DNA of 64,000 nt from NCBI RefSeq assembly GCF_014648575.1, contig NZ_BMRJ01000002.1, positions 596,799-660,798 on the forward strand. Direction: 5' to 3'. The position numbers and the translations under genes are program-made. The notes beneath the pieces are model-generated. The model saw only the letters and a program-made list of their open reading frames with translations, was not told where the DNA came from and ran no database searches. Shown here piece after piece: positions 18,352 to 27,870 of the stretch; the first letter of the stretch is position 1, and each line of letters begins with the position of its first letter. This stretch comes from Agromyces mediolanus (GTDB lineage: Bacteria > Actinomycetota > Actinomycetes > Actinomycetales > Microbacteriaceae).

Positions 18352-19337
18352 GCGCGCGGCCGATCCCCGTCGTGCTCGACGTCGACACGGGCGTCGACGA
18401 CGCCCTCGCCCTGCTGCTCGCGGTGCGCCATCCCGCCCTCGAGCTCCTCGCGATCAGCTGCGCGGGCGGCAACGTGCCGCTCGCGCAGGTCGTGGAGAAC
18501 ACCCGGCGGGTGCTCGACCTCGCCGGTGCGCCGCCGGTGCCGATCGCCGCGGGCATGCACCGGCCGCTCGTCGAGACGCCGCAGGACGCGAGCTACGTGC
18601 ACGGCGTCTCGGGCCTCGGCGCCCTCGAACTGCCGCCGAGCGAGCGCGAGGTCGAGCCGGTGCACGCGGTCGAGCTGCTGCGGCGCACCCTGCTCGACGC
18701 GCCCGAGCCGGTCACCGTGATCGCGCTCGCACCGCTCACGAACCTCGCGGTGCTGCTGCGGATGCACCCCGAGGTGCTGCCCCGCATCGCGCGGATCGTC
18801 ATGATGGGCGGCGCGGTGGGCGCGGGCAACGCGACCGCCGCGGCGGAGTTCAACGTCTGGCACGACCCCGAGGCCGCCGAGATCGTGCTCACGAGCGGCG
18901 TGCCCGTCGTGATGTACGGCCTCGAGCCCTTCTACCGCGCGACGGTGCCCGCCGAGCGGATCGCGGAGCTCGGCCGTTCGGCCGATCCGGTCGCCCGCGC
19001 CGCGGGCGCGCTGCTCGCGCACCTCGCCGGAGTCACCGAGGACGAGGGCCGGGTCGACGGGGCCGGGGCCGCGGCGATCGGCGACGCCGGCACGGTCGCG
19101 GCGGTGATCGATCCGACGCTGCTGCGGCTCCGGCGCGCGCCCGTGCGCGTCGCGCTCGCCGAGGGGCCGACGCGCGGCTGCACCGTCGTCGACCTCCGCA
19201 CCGGGCTCGGCGCGGGCGGCGAGACGACGAAGGAGGCCGAGAGCCACGTCGAGGTCGTACTCGATCTCGATGGCGCGCGCTGCGCGGAGCTGTTCCTCGC
19301 CGCCGTCGACGCCGGGGCGGCGGTCCCGGCTCGATAG
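18348..19337 (+). CDS. Inosine-uridine preferring nucleoside hydrolase family protein
   Basis: Cleaves the N-glycosidic bond of ribonucleosides; 329 residues. The calcium-binding motif DVDTGVDD lies at residues 11-18. The conserved APLTNLA, IVMMGGAV and EFNVWHDPEAA stretches are all present. The ATG overlaps the sulfatase TGA (ATGA). Its own TAG stop forms the first three bases of the -10 hexamer of the following LacI gene. Pairing with a sulfatase and symporter suggests a shared substrate such as a sulfated nucleoside, which is a hypothesis. Confidence 0.93.
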   Translation: MSARPIPVVLDVDTGVDDALALLLAVRHPALELLAISCAGGNVPLAQVVENTRRVLDLAGAPPVPIAAGMHRPLVETPQDASYVHGVSGLGALELPPSEREVEPVHAVELLRRTLLDAPEPVTVIALAPLTNLAVLLRMHPEVLPRIARIVMMGGAVGAGNATAAAEFNVWHDPEAAEIVLTSGVPVVMYGLEPFYRATVPAERIAELGRSADPVARAAGALLAHLAGVTEDEGRVDGAGAAAIGDAGTVAAVIDPTLLRLRRAPVRVALAEGPTRGCTVVDLRTGLGAGGETTKEAESHVEVVLDLDGARCAELFLAAVDAGAAVPAR

Positions 19338-19347
19338 GATCGCGGAT

Positions 19348-20364
19348 GTGACGGCACCGGAACGCGGCCAGGCGACCATCCTGGATGTCGCCCGGCTCGC
19401 CGGCGTCTCCCGCACCACGGTCTCCCGTGTGCTGAACGAGCCGGAGCGGGTCACGGCGGACACGCTCGCGAAGGTGCGCGCCGCCGCGGACCGGCTGAAC
19501 TTCGTGCCGAGCGCCGCCGCCCGGAGCCTCCGCAACGGGCGCACCGGCACCATCGCGCTCCTCGTGGGCGACGTGTCGCAGCCCTTCCACGGCGGCCTCG
19601 CGAAGACGATCTCGCACGAGGCCGACGACCTCGGCTACAGCGTCATGCTCTACGACCTCGCGCACAGCGAGACCCGCCTGCGACGGGTGCTCGAGAAGCT
19701 GCCCAAGCAGGGGGTGGACGCAGTCGTGCTCGCGACCGCCGACGCGCTCGTCGAGCCCGAGACGCTGCAGGCGCTCGACGTGCTGCACGAGCACGGCATC
19801 CCCGTGCTCACCACCGTCGACCGCGACGACGCGCGGCACGCGCTGAGCCTCGGCTTCGACTACCGCGAGCCCGCCAGGGCGGCGACGAGCGCGATGGCCG
19901 GGTCCGGGCACGGCCCGGTCGCCCTCCTCGTCGGCACCGGCATCGGCCCGCTGGGCCGGCAGCTCGTGGCCGGCTACCTCGACGCGCTGTCGCCCGGCGC
20001 GCCCGAGCTCGTCGTCGAGACGCCCTACGACTTCGACGGCGCGCAGGCGGCCGCCGCGGCGCTCCTGGACCGCGCGAGCGTGGGCGGCATCCTGGCCGCG
20101 ACGGTGCCGATGGCGATCGGCGCGATCCGCGCGGCCGAGGCGCGCGGGCTCCGGGTGCCGGACGACCTCGTCGTGCTGAGCGGCGAGGAGGTGCCGCTCG
20201 CCGCCCAGGTGCGGCCGGCGATCACGACCCTGTCCGCGGCCGCGGAGCGCAACGGGCACGCGATCATGCGGCTGCTCGCCGACGCCCTCGCCGGGCGGGA
20301 CGCCCCGCGCCCGCCGCTCGAGGCCGAGCTCGTCGTGCGCGAGTCCTTCGTGCCGGCGCGGTAG
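19348..20364 (+). CDS. LacI-family transcriptional regulator
   Basis: A 338-residue repressor. The N-terminal helix-turn-helix is TILDVARLAGVSRTTVSRVLN, followed by the hinge SAAARSL and a periplasmic-binding-protein-like effector domain. GTG 19348 is placed 7 nt after TAGGAT (19335-19340), giving a leaderless mRNA from an internal promoter in addition to operon read-through. It closes the sulfatase operon and probably binds the double palindrome at 14657-14682. Confidence 0.92.
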   Translation: MTAPERGQATILDVARLAGVSRTTVSRVLNEPERVTADTLAKVRAAADRLNFVPSAAARSLRNGRTGTIALLVGDVSQPFHGGLAKTISHEADDLGYSVMLYDLAHSETRLRRVLEKLPKQGVDAVVLATADALVEPETLQALDVLHEHGIPVLTTVDRDDARHALSLGFDYREPARAATSAMAGSGHGPVALLVGTGIGPLGRQLVAGYLDALSPGAPELVVETPYDFDGAQAAAAALLDRASVGGILAATVPMAIGAIRAAEARGLRVPDDLVVLSGEEVPLAAQVRPAITTLSAAAERNGHAIMRLLADALAGRDAPRPPLEAELVVRESFVPAR

Positions 20365-20373
20365 CCGCGCGGC

Positions 20374-21561
20374 TCAGCGGGCGGCGAGCTGGTCGACGCC
20401 CTCCGGCGAGAGCACGTGCTGGATGGCGAGCATGCTCGCGCCGAGCACGGCCGCGTTCTCGGCGGCGGCGGACTGCACGATCTGCAGGTGCTCGGTGGCG
20501 AGCGGCATCGAGCGGGTGTAGACCGCTTCGCGCACGCCCGCGATGAGGTGCTCGCCGGCGCGGGCCATCGAGCCGCCGATCGCGATGACGGAGGGGTTGA
20601 TGAGGCTCACCGAGGCGGTGAGCACCTCGCCGATGTCGCGGCCCGCCTGCCGCACCGCCTGGATGGCGTCGAGGTCGCCGCGCTGCACGAGCGCGACCAC
20701 GTCGCGGCCCCCCGCCGCGTCGAGCCCGCGCTCGCGGAGGGCGCGGGCGATGGCGGGGCCGGAGGCGAGCGCCTCGAGGCAGTCCTGGTTGCCGCAGCTG
20801 CAGGGCACGCCGGCGCCGCGCGAGACCCGGACGTGGCCGATGTCGCCGGCGATGCCCTGCGCGCCGCGCTGCAGCAGCCCGCCCGAGATGATGCCCGCCC
20901 CGATGCCCGTCGCGACCTTCACGAACATGAGGTGGTCGGTGTTCGGCCAGGCGGCCTGGCGCTCGCCGAGGGCCATGATGTTCACGTCGTTGTCGACGAG
21001 CACGGGCACCTCGAGGTGCTGCTGCACCCAGCCGGGCACGTCGAAGCGGTTCCAGCCGGGCATGATCGGCGGGTTGACCGGGCGGCCGGTGGAGTGCTCG
21101 ACGGGGCCGGGGATGCCGATGCCGATCGCGACGAGCTCGGTGCGGTCGCGGCCGAGCTCGCGGAGCATGGCGACGCCCGTCTCGACGAGCCAGCCGAGCA
21201 CGGCCTCGGGCCCCTCGGCGATGTCGATCGGTTCGCTGCGCTCGAGGAGCACGGCCCCGGTGAGGTCGGTGATGGCGAGCGTCGCGTGCGAGGCGCCGAG
21301 GTCGGCGGCGAGCACCACGCGGGCACTGGGGTTCAGGGCGAACTGCGAGGGCGGGCGGCCGCCCGTGGAGGCGGCGTCGGCGACGGGGGCGACGAGGCCG
21401 AGGCGCATGAGCTCGTCGACGCGCGCGGCGACGGTCGAACGGGCGAGCCCCGTGGCCTGGGCGAGGGCGGCGCGGGTGCGCGGCGCACCGTCGCGCAGCA
21501 GCTGGAAGAGCTCGCTCGCCCCGGAGGTGCCGGGCGCTGAGACCCGACTCGTGTCGACCAT
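20374..21561 (-). CDS. ROK-family transcriptional regulator
   Basis: A 395-residue repressor of the NagC/XylR type. A winged helix at about residues 12-70 (RAALAQATGLARSTVAARVDELMRLG, divided here only by sense) precedes a ROK sugar-kinase-like domain. The latter has GIGIPGPV, VDNDVN and a zinc-site-like CSCGNQDCLE. ATG 21561 is preferred over 21603. It is divergent from the sugar operon starting at 21677; an AT-rich inverted repeat lies between them. The inducer is presumably the imported sugar. Confidence 0.92.
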   Translation of the reverse strand: MVDTSRVSAPGTSGASELFQLLRDGAPRTRAALAQATGLARSTVAARVDELMRLGLVAPVADAASTGGRPPSQFALNPSARVVLAADLGASHATLAITDLTGAVLLERSEPIDIAEGPEAVLGWLVETGVAMLRELGRDRTELVAIGIGIPGPVEHSTGRPVNPPIMPGWNRFDVPGWVQQHLEVPVLVDNDVNIMALGERQAAWPNTDHLMFVKVATGIGAGIISGGLLQRGAQGIAGDIGHVRVSRGAGVPCSCGNQDCLEALASGPAIARALRERGLDAAGGRDVVALVQRGDLDAIQAVRQAGRDIGEVLTASVSLINPSVIAIGGSMARAGEHLIAGVREAVYTRSMPLATEHLQIVQSAAAENAAVLGASMLAIQHVLSPEGVDQLAAR

Positions 21562-21624
21562 GTATCGAGTAAAGCACACCGCCTTGTCGCTCTGGCTCAT
21601 CACAAATTCGGAACGAACAAATCA

Positions 21625-21652
21625 ACTTTTGATTTTCGACTAGCAAAAGTCG
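21625..21652. promoter_or_regulatory. AT-rich ROK-type operator candidate
   Basis: A low-GC island between divergent genes. It has the inverted repeat ACTTTTG (21625-21631) / CAAAAGT (21644-21650) and a nested CGACT-N6-AGTCG (21637-21652). ROK regulators usually bind AT-rich palindromes, so this is the likely shared operator. A CACGAT -10 for the rightward operon follows at 21664-21669. Confidence 0.6.
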
Positions 21653-21676
21653 GAGAACCGTGTCACGATGTGCAGC

Positions 21677-22783
21677 ATGACAACGGACGTCAGCGCTCCA
21701 GCCCGTGCGGTCCACGCCGGCATCATCGGCGGCGGCTTCATGGCGGCAGTGCACTCGCGGGCGGCGCGCGCCGCGAGCGGCGCGCTCGCCGGCTCCGCCT
21801 CCTCATCCGCGGGACGCGCGGCCGAGGCCGCCGAACGGCTCGGCATCGCCGCCGCCTACGACTCGGCCGAGGAGCTGCTCGCCGACCCGGCGATCGACGT
21901 GATCCACGTCTGCACCCCGAACACGACCCACGCGGACTACGCCAGGGCCGCCCTCCTCGCGGGCAAGCACGTCATCTGCGAGAAGCCGCTCGCCACGAAC
22001 GCCGCGGACGCCGCCGAGCTCGCCGGGCTCGCCGCCGAGCGCGGGCTCGTCGCCGCGGTCCCCTTCATCTACCGCTTCCACCCCATGGCCCGCGAGGCCA
22101 GGGCGCGGATCGCGGCGGGCGACGCCGGCCCCCTCGTGAGCGTCCACGGCGCCTACCTGCAGGACTGGCTCGCCGACCCGCAGGCCGACGACTGGCGGGT
22201 CGACCCCGCGCTCGGCGGACCGTCGCGCGCGTTCGCCGACATCGGCTCGCACCTCGTCGACCTGCTCGAGTTCGTCGCCGGCGAGCGCATCCTGCGCCTG
22301 AACGCCCGCACCCGCACCGTGTACCCGAACCGCGCCGGCCGCGACGCGATCGCCACCGAGGACCTCGTCGCCGTCGTCGTCGAGCTCGCCGGCGGGGCGA
22401 TCGGCACCCTGCTCATCTCGCAGGTTGCCCCGGGCCGCAAGAACGCGCTCGTCGTCGAGCTCTCCGGCGCCCGCGAGACGGTGCGCTTCGAACAGGAGCG
22501 CCCCGAGCGGCTCTGGCTCGGCCGGGTCGACGGCTCGCGGCTCGTCGACCGCGACCCCGCCAGGCTCTCGCGCGAGGCGGCGCGCTTGTCGCTCGTGCCG
22601 GCGGGGCATCCGATGGGCTATCAGGACGCGTTCAACGCCTTCGTGGCCGACGCCTACGCGGCGATCGGCGGCGCCCGGCCCGAGGGGCTGCCCGACTTCG
22701 CCGACGGGCTGCGCTCCGCGCGGGTCACCGAGGCCGTGCTCGCCTCGGCACGGAGCGGCGACTGGGCGGAGGTGGCGGCATGA
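21677..22783 (+). CDS. Gfo/Idh/MocA-family oxidoreductase
   Basis: NAD(P)-dependent sugar or inositol-type dehydrogenase of 368 residues. The Rossmann motif is GIIGGGFMA (residues 15-23), EKP is at residues 102-104, and a C-terminal alpha/beta domain contains DIGSHLVDLLEF with the catalytic-type His. ATG 21677 follows CACGAT with 7-nt spacing (leaderless). It heads an operon of a CUT2 sugar importer and two isomerases, so it most likely oxidises the imported sugar or polyol. Confidence 0.92.
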   Translation: MTTDVSAPARAVHAGIIGGGFMAAVHSRAARAASGALAGSASSSAGRAAEAAERLGIAAAYDSAEELLADPAIDVIHVCTPNTTHADYARAALLAGKHVICEKPLATNAADAAELAGLAAERGLVAAVPFIYRFHPMAREARARIAAGDAGPLVSVHGAYLQDWLADPQADDWRVDPALGGPSRAFADIGSHLVDLLEFVAGERILRLNARTRTVYPNRAGRDAIATEDLVAVVVELAGGAIGTLLISQVAPGRKNALVVELSGARETVRFEQERPERLWLGRVDGSRLVDRDPARLSREAARLSLVPAGHPMGYQDAFNAFVADAYAAIGGARPEGLPDFADGLRSARVTEAVLASARSGDWAEVAA

Positions 22784-24288
22784 GCGAGCCGATCCTGGTG
22801 GCCGAGGGCCTCGAGAAGTCCTTCTTCGGCGTGCAGGTGCTCCGCGGCGTCGGGCTCACCCTGCACCCGGGCGAGGTGCACGGCCTCATCGGCGAGAACG
22901 GCGCCGGCAAGTCGACGTTCATGAAGATCCTCGCCGGCGTCTACCAGCGCGACGGCGGCACCGTGCGCATCGCCGGTGCGGAGGTCGACTTCCAGCACCC
23001 GGTGCAGGCGGCCGAGGCCGGACTCGCCACCGTGTTCCAGGAGTTCAACCTGCTGCCCGAGCGCACCGTCGCCGAGAACGTCTTCGTCGGTCGCGAACCG
23101 CGCCGCTCCGGTCTCGTCGACCGGCGGCGGATGGTCCGGCAGACCGAGCAGCTGCTCGCCGAGCTCGGCATCGATTTCATCGACGCGGATGCCCCGGTGC
23201 GACGACTGAGCGTCGCGGAACAGCAGATCGTCGAGATCGTGAAGGCGCTCTCCGTCGACGCCCGCGTGATCCAGATGGACGAGCCGACCGCCGCGCTCGC
23301 CGACCACGAGGTCGAGCTGCTCTACGCGATCATCGCCCGGCTGAAGGCCAGGGGCGTCGCCATCCTCTACGTCTCGCACCGGCTGAAGGAGATCTTCGAC
23401 CTCTGCGACACCATCACGGTGCTGAAGGACGGCGCGCTCGTCTCCACCGGCCCGGCCGCCGAGCTCGACACCGACGAGCTCGTGCGCCGCATGGTCGGCC
23501 GCCCCATCGAGAGCTACTTCCCCGAGGCGGAGCCGGGCACCGAGCTCGGCGAGCCCCGGCTCGTGCTGCGCGGCGCCGGCAACGGCTACGTCGACGGCAT
23601 CGAGCTCGAGCTGCGCGCCGGCGAGATCGTCGGCGTCGCCGGGCTGCAGGGCTCCGGCCGCACCGAGCTCGCCGAGGCCGTCTTCGGCATCGCCCCGTTC
23701 ACCCGCGGCACCATGGAGCTCGACGGCCGGGCCATCCGCGTCACCGGCGCGCGCCAGGCCGTCCGCGAGGGCCTCGCCCTCGTCACCGAGGACCGCAAGG
23801 CCCAGGGCCTCGCCCTGAACCAGTCCGTGCTCGACAACGCGCTGCTCGTCATCCGCTCCGTGTTCTCGCGGCGCACCGCCGCGGTGCGGCGGGAGCTGCC
23901 CGGCGTGCTCTCCAGCCTCGAAGTCGCCTCCCGCGGCGTCGAGCAGGAGGTGCAGTACCTCTCCGGCGGCAACCAGCAGAAGGTCGTGCTCGCCAAGTGG
24001 CTCGCCACGAACCCCCGCGTCGTGCTCATGGACGAGCCGACCCGGGGCATCGACGTCGGCGCGAAGGTCGCCGTCTACCGGCTCATGCGCCGGCTCACCC
24101 GAGAAGGAGTCGCCATCCTCATGATCTCCTCCGAACTGCCAGAGGTGATCGGCATGTCCGACCGCATCATCGTGATGCACGACGGCCGCGCCTCCGCCGA
24201 GCTGCCCGCGCGCAGCGACGAGGCGACCATCCTCGCCGCCGCCACCGGCACCCTCGCCGCGATCGAGCCCGGGGGAGGGGCGGCATGA
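22780..24288 (+). CDS. CUT2 sugar ABC transporter ATPase (RbsA/MglA type)
   Basis: A 502-residue double ATPase. The first half has Walker [10 protein letters not shown] (residues 38-46), a degenerate signature LSVAEQQ and Walker B MDEPTAAL. The second half has the degenerate P-loop GLQGSGRTEL, the signature LSGGNQQK and MDEPTRGIDVG. This two-domain arrangement is typical of ribose/galactose-type importers. The ATG overlaps the oxidoreductase stop by 4 bp (ATGA). Confidence 0.95.
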   Translation: MSEPILVAEGLEKSFFGVQVLRGVGLTLHPGEVHGLIGENGAGKSTFMKILAGVYQRDGGTVRIAGAEVDFQHPVQAAEAGLATVFQEFNLLPERTVAENVFVGREPRRSGLVDRRRMVRQTEQLLAELGIDFIDADAPVRRLSVAEQQIVEIVKALSVDARVIQMDEPTAALADHEVELLYAIIARLKARGVAILYVSHRLKEIFDLCDTITVLKDGALVSTGPAAELDTDELVRRMVGRPIESYFPEAEPGTELGEPRLVLRGAGNGYVDGIELELRAGEIVGVAGLQGSGRTELAEAVFGIAPFTRGTMELDGRAIRVTGARQAVREGLALVTEDRKAQGLALNQSVLDNALLVIRSVFSRRTAAVRRELPGVLSSLEVASRGVEQEVQYLSGGNQQKVVLAKWLATNPRVVLMDEPTRGIDVGAKVAVYRLMRRLTREGVAILMISSELPEVIGMSDRIIVMHDGRASAELPARSDEATILAAATGTLAAIEPGGGAA

Positions 24289-25370
24289 GCACCGCGACCC
24301 CCGCCGCCCGCCGCCGGCGCGGCCGCCTCGACTCCTCGCTCGTCGTCGGCATCGCGCTCGTCGTGGTGATCGCGATCGGCGCCGTGCTCGTCGCCACCGT
24401 CGGCCGCAACTTCTTCAGTCCCGGCAACATCCGCGACATCCTCACCGGCATGAGCGTGCTCGGCTTCGTCGCGATCGGGCAGACGCTCGTCGTGCTCTGC
24501 GCCTCGCTCGACCTCTCCGTGCTCTACGTGATCAGCCTGTCGAGCCTGATCGCCGCCGACCTGATGGCCGGCAACCCGGCGAACATCCCGCTCGCGCTCG
24601 CCGCCTCGCTCGGCGTCGCCGGGCTCATCGGCCTCGCGAACGGGCTCATCGTCACGAAGCTGAAGGTGAACGGCTTCATCGCCACCCTCGGCACCGGGCT
24701 CATCATCAAGGGCTTCCTCGACTCGAACTACAAGGGCACGAGCGGGGACGTGCCGATGGAGTTCCGGCTCATCGGCGCCACCGGGCTCGGGCCCGTGCCG
24801 GTCTCGACCATCCTGATGCTCGCGGTCGCCGTGCTCGTGTGGCTGTTCCTCAGCCGCACCCGCACCGGCCACCACATCTACGCCGTCGGCGGCAACGAGC
24901 AGGTCGCCCGGCTCTCCGGCATCCGCACCGCCCGACCGGTGATCGTCGCCCACGTGCTGTGCTCGATGAGCGCGGCCCTCGCCGGCCTGCTGCTCGCCAG
25001 CCGCTCCGGCGTGGGCAACCCGACGTTCGGCGCGCAGGGCGGCTACGACCTGCTCTCGATCGCCGCGGTCGTGCTCGGCGGCACCCTGCTGCTCGGCGGC
25101 CGCGGCTCCGTCTGGGGCACCATCGGCGGCGTCGCGATCTTCGCCGTCGTCGACAACGTGATGAGCGTCATGCAGGTGAACCCGTTCCTGAAGGACGTCG
25201 TGCGCGGCATCGTCATCGTCGCCGCCGTCGCGGTCTACGCCAGCCGCTCGGTCGAGCGCCGCCGGCCGCGCTTCGACGGGGGCGGTGCGCCGCCGCCGGC
25301 CTCGAGCGAGGCACTCGCCGCACCTGTCGAGCCGGCCGAGCCCGCCGCCGCGGAAGGAGGGGTCCGATGA
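24285..25370 (+). CDS. CUT2 sugar ABC transporter permease 1 (RbsC type)
   Basis: A 361-residue integral membrane protein with about 8-10 membrane segments. RbsC-type marks include GQTLVVLCASLDLS, LIGLANGLIVTKLKVNGFIATLGT and AVGGNEQVARLSGI. A Pro/Ala-rich tail follows the last segment. It overlaps both neighbours by ATGA, so it is translated in a coupled series with the ATPase and the second permease. Two different permeases point to a heterodimeric channel. Confidence 0.94.
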   Translation: MSTATPAARRRRGRLDSSLVVGIALVVVIAIGAVLVATVGRNFFSPGNIRDILTGMSVLGFVAIGQTLVVLCASLDLSVLYVISLSSLIAADLMAGNPANIPLALAASLGVAGLIGLANGLIVTKLKVNGFIATLGTGLIIKGFLDSNYKGTSGDVPMEFRLIGATGLGPVPVSTILMLAVAVLVWLFLSRTRTGHHIYAVGGNEQVARLSGIRTARPVIVAHVLCSMSAALAGLLLASRSGVGNPTFGAQGGYDLLSIAAVVLGGTLLLGGRGSVWGTIGGVAIFAVVDNVMSVMQVNPFLKDVVRGIVIVAAVAVYASRSVERRRPRFDGGGAPPPASSEALAAPVEPAEPAAAEGGVR

Positions 25371-26545
25371 CCGCCGCCACCGAGCTCCGCCCGAGCGCCG
25401 GGCAGCGCCTCGCGGGCCTCGCCCGCACCCTGATCAGCCCCCGCGGCGCCGTCTTCCTGCTGCTCGTGCTGCTCCTCGTCGCGATCGCGGCGCTGAACCC
25501 CTCCTTCGCCGAGCCGAGCCAGTTCATCCGCTTCGTCCAGCGGGTCGCGCCCGTCGCGATCGTCGCGATCGGCCAGTACTTCGTCATCGTCGGCGGCGAG
25601 TTCGACCTCTCGATGGGCTCGGTCGTCACCGCCCAGGTCGTGATCGCCGGCAACCTCATCGGCCAGGACGAGTCGAAGGCGCTGCCCGTGCTCGCCCTCA
25701 TGCTCGGCTTCGGCGCGGTCATCGGCCTCGTGAACGGGCTCATCGTCTCGTTCCTGAAGGTGCCGAGCTTCATCGTCACCCTCGGCATGATGCTCGCCCT
25801 GCTCGGCGCGGTCCTCTACTGGACGGGCGGCGCCGCGACCGGCAACCCCGCCGACGGCTTCCGCGAGATCGGCCGCGGCGGCATCCGCGGCATCCCCGTG
25901 ATCGACATCCTGCCGTGGTCCGTCGTCATCCTCGTCGTGGTGCTCGTGCTCGCCGTCTGGTTCGCCCGGCGCCCCTTCGGCCGCACCATCATCGCGCTCG
26001 GCGACAACCCCACGACCGCTCGCTTCTCCGGCACCCGCAGCTGGTGGGTGAAGACCTCGACGTTCATGATCTCCTCGCTCTCGGCGACGGTCGCGGGCGT
26101 GCTCCTCGTCGGCTACGCCGGCGTGCACCCCTCCGTCGGCCGCGGCTACGAGTTCACGGCGATCACCGCGGTGGTGCTCGGCGGCGTCGTGCTCGGCGGC
26201 GGGCGCGGCTGGGTCGTCGCCGCGGCGGCCGGCGCCTTCGCCCTCGAAGCGCTCTTCACCCTGTTGAACTTCGCCGGCGTGCCCTCGACGTACCGCGACG
26301 CGGTGCAGGGCGCGATCATCATCCTCGCCGTCGCCTACTCGGCGACCACCTTCCGCGCCAGGCGCCGCGGCCGGGCCCTCGAGGCCCCGGCCGGTCGGCC
26401 GCCGGGCGCCCCGCCGCCCCAGGCGGCCCCAGAGACTTCGCCCGCATCCGGAGCGAAGACGGACGAACTCCCCGGAGACGCCCGCCACCCCTGCACCCAT
26501 TCCCTCGACGCAGAGGGCAGACAACGAAACCAAGGGAGGTTCGTG
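25367..26545 (+). CDS. CUT2 sugar ABC transporter permease 2, open into the binding-protein frame
   Basis: The RbsC-type part has about 340 residues (GQYFVIVGGEFDLSMGS, GLVNGLIVSFLKVPSFIVTLG, ALGDNPTTARFSGT), followed by a Pro/Ala-rich linker. No stop codon exists: the frame continues through the linker straight into the downstream lipoprotein ATG at 26546, giving one 795-residue frame that ends at 27754. The end given here is the last base before that ATG. It is either a true permease-binding-protein fusion or two products from one frame; a base error in the linker is also possible. The start overlaps permease 1 by ATGA. Confidence 0.85.
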
Positions 26546-27754
26546 ATGCGACGCAGGTTCACCGTGGCATCCGCCATGGTCGGCGCCGTGGCGCTGATGA
26601 CGCTCGCCGGTTGCACGACCGATCCGAGCGTGACCGACTCGAGCGAGGCGCCCGAGTCCAGCGAGGAGGCATCGGTCGAGTGGTTCGACCAGGCCCTCTT
26701 CGACAAGCAGAACGCCGAGCGCACCGTCGTGCCCGAGGGGCCCGAGGGGCAGCCGTGGCTGCAGACCATCAACGCGGAGCTCGTCGACACCGCGCAGTAC
26801 GCGAGCACCGGCCCGAAGAAGGCCTGCTTCGCGAACGCCTCGATCTCGAACCCGTGGCGCCAGACCGGCTGGATCACCATGAACCAGCAGCTCAAGGTGC
26901 TGCAGGACGCGGGCGTCATCAGCGAGATGGAGACCCGCGACGCGCAGGACTCCGACGACACCCAGATCGCCGACATCGACTACTTCATCGACGAGGGCAA
27001 CTGCGACATCTTCCTGATCTCGCCGAACTCGACGGCGGCGATGACGCCCGCCGTGGAGCGCGCCTGCGACACCGGCAAGCCCGTCGTGGTCTTCGACCGC
27101 GGCGTGCAGACCGACTGCCCGGTCACGTTCATCCACCCGATCGGCGGCTTCGCCTGGGGCATCGACACGGCCGAGTTCCTGATCGACAACCTCGAGAAGG
27201 GCGACAAGGTCGTCGCGCTCCGCATCCTGCCGGGCGTCGACGTGCTCGAGCAGCGCTGGGCCGCAGCCGAGAAGCTGTTCGACGAGGCCGGCATCGAGGC
27301 GGTCGACTACTTCACCGGTGCGGACCCGGCCGAGATCAAGAAGATCATCTCGGACGAGCTCGCCAAGGGCGAGGTCCAGGGCATCTGGATGGATGCCGGT
27401 GACGGCGCCGTCGCCGCGATCGAGGCCTTCGAGGACGCTGGTGCGGACTACCCCGTGATGACCGGCGAGGACGAGATGAGCTTCCTCCGCAAGTGGAAGG
27501 AGACGGGCCTCACCGGGCTCGCCCCCGTGTACTCCAACTTCCAGTGGCGCACGCCGCTGCTGGCCGCGCAGAAGATCTTCGCGGGCGAGCAGGTGCCGGT
27601 CGAGTGGGTGCTGCCGCAGTCGCCGATCACGGCCGAGGAGGTCGACCAGTACCTCGCGCTGAACGAGGGCATGCCCGACGGGCACTACGCCAAGTTCGGC
27701 GGCGAGGACCTGCCCGGCTACCCGCAGGTCTGGGAGGACCGCGTCATCCCGTAA
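26546..27754 (+). CDS. CUT2 sugar-binding lipoprotein
   Basis: Periplasmic-binding-protein type I domain protein of 402 residues. The signal peptide [20 protein letters not shown] ends in a lipobox with Cys23 (LAGC), followed by a Ser/Glu-rich linker. The start at 26546 has its own strong GGGAGG 6 nt upstream, so independent translation is likely even though the frame is open into the permease upstream. It captures the sugar for the two permeases. A 19-bp hairpin follows the TAA. Confidence 0.93.
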   Translation: MRRRFTVASAMVGAVALMTLAGCTTDPSVTDSSEAPESSEEASVEWFDQALFDKQNAERTVVPEGPEGQPWLQTINAELVDTAQYASTGPKKACFANASISNPWRQTGWITMNQQLKVLQDAGVISEMETRDAQDSDDTQIADIDYFIDEGNCDIFLISPNSTAAMTPAVERACDTGKPVVVFDRGVQTDCPVTFIHPIGGFAWGIDTAEFLIDNLEKGDKVVALRILPGVDVLEQRWAAAEKLFDEAGIEAVDYFTGADPAEIKKIISDELAKGEVQGIWMDAGDGAVAAIEAFEDAGADYPVMTGEDEMSFLRKWKETGLTGLAPVYSNFQWRTPLLAAQKIFAGEQVPVEWVLPQSPITAEEVDQYLALNEGMPDGHYAKFGGEDLPGYPQVWEDRVIP

Positions 27755-27780
27755 CCCGGCGCTGGGGGAACACGCCGATC

Positions 27781-27820
27781 GCGTATCGGGACCGCGGCGC
27801 ACGCCGCGGTCCCGATACGC
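27781..27820 (+). terminator. Strong hairpin after the sugar-binding protein
   Basis: A perfect 19-bp inverted repeat (27781-27799 with 27802-27820) and a tiny loop, no U-tract. It separates the transporter genes from the two isomerase genes and may reduce transcription into them or stabilise the upstream mRNA. Confidence 0.75.
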
Positions 27821-27870
27821 TCACCATCGACACGGGCGCCGGCGAGGGCGAGGCGCCGCGAGGAGGCCGC

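Noticed and set aside
22425-25370. Long frame of 981 codons across the Gfo/Idh and ATPase genes
   Set aside because: Only its last 361 codons (from 24285) are a real permease; the upstream part is an Arg/Ala-rich out-of-frame reading of two other genes.
25285-27402. Second long frame across the permease and binding protein
   Set aside because: Arg/Pro-rich translation without domains; it is an out-of-frame shadow of the real fused frame and explains nothing about the missing stop.
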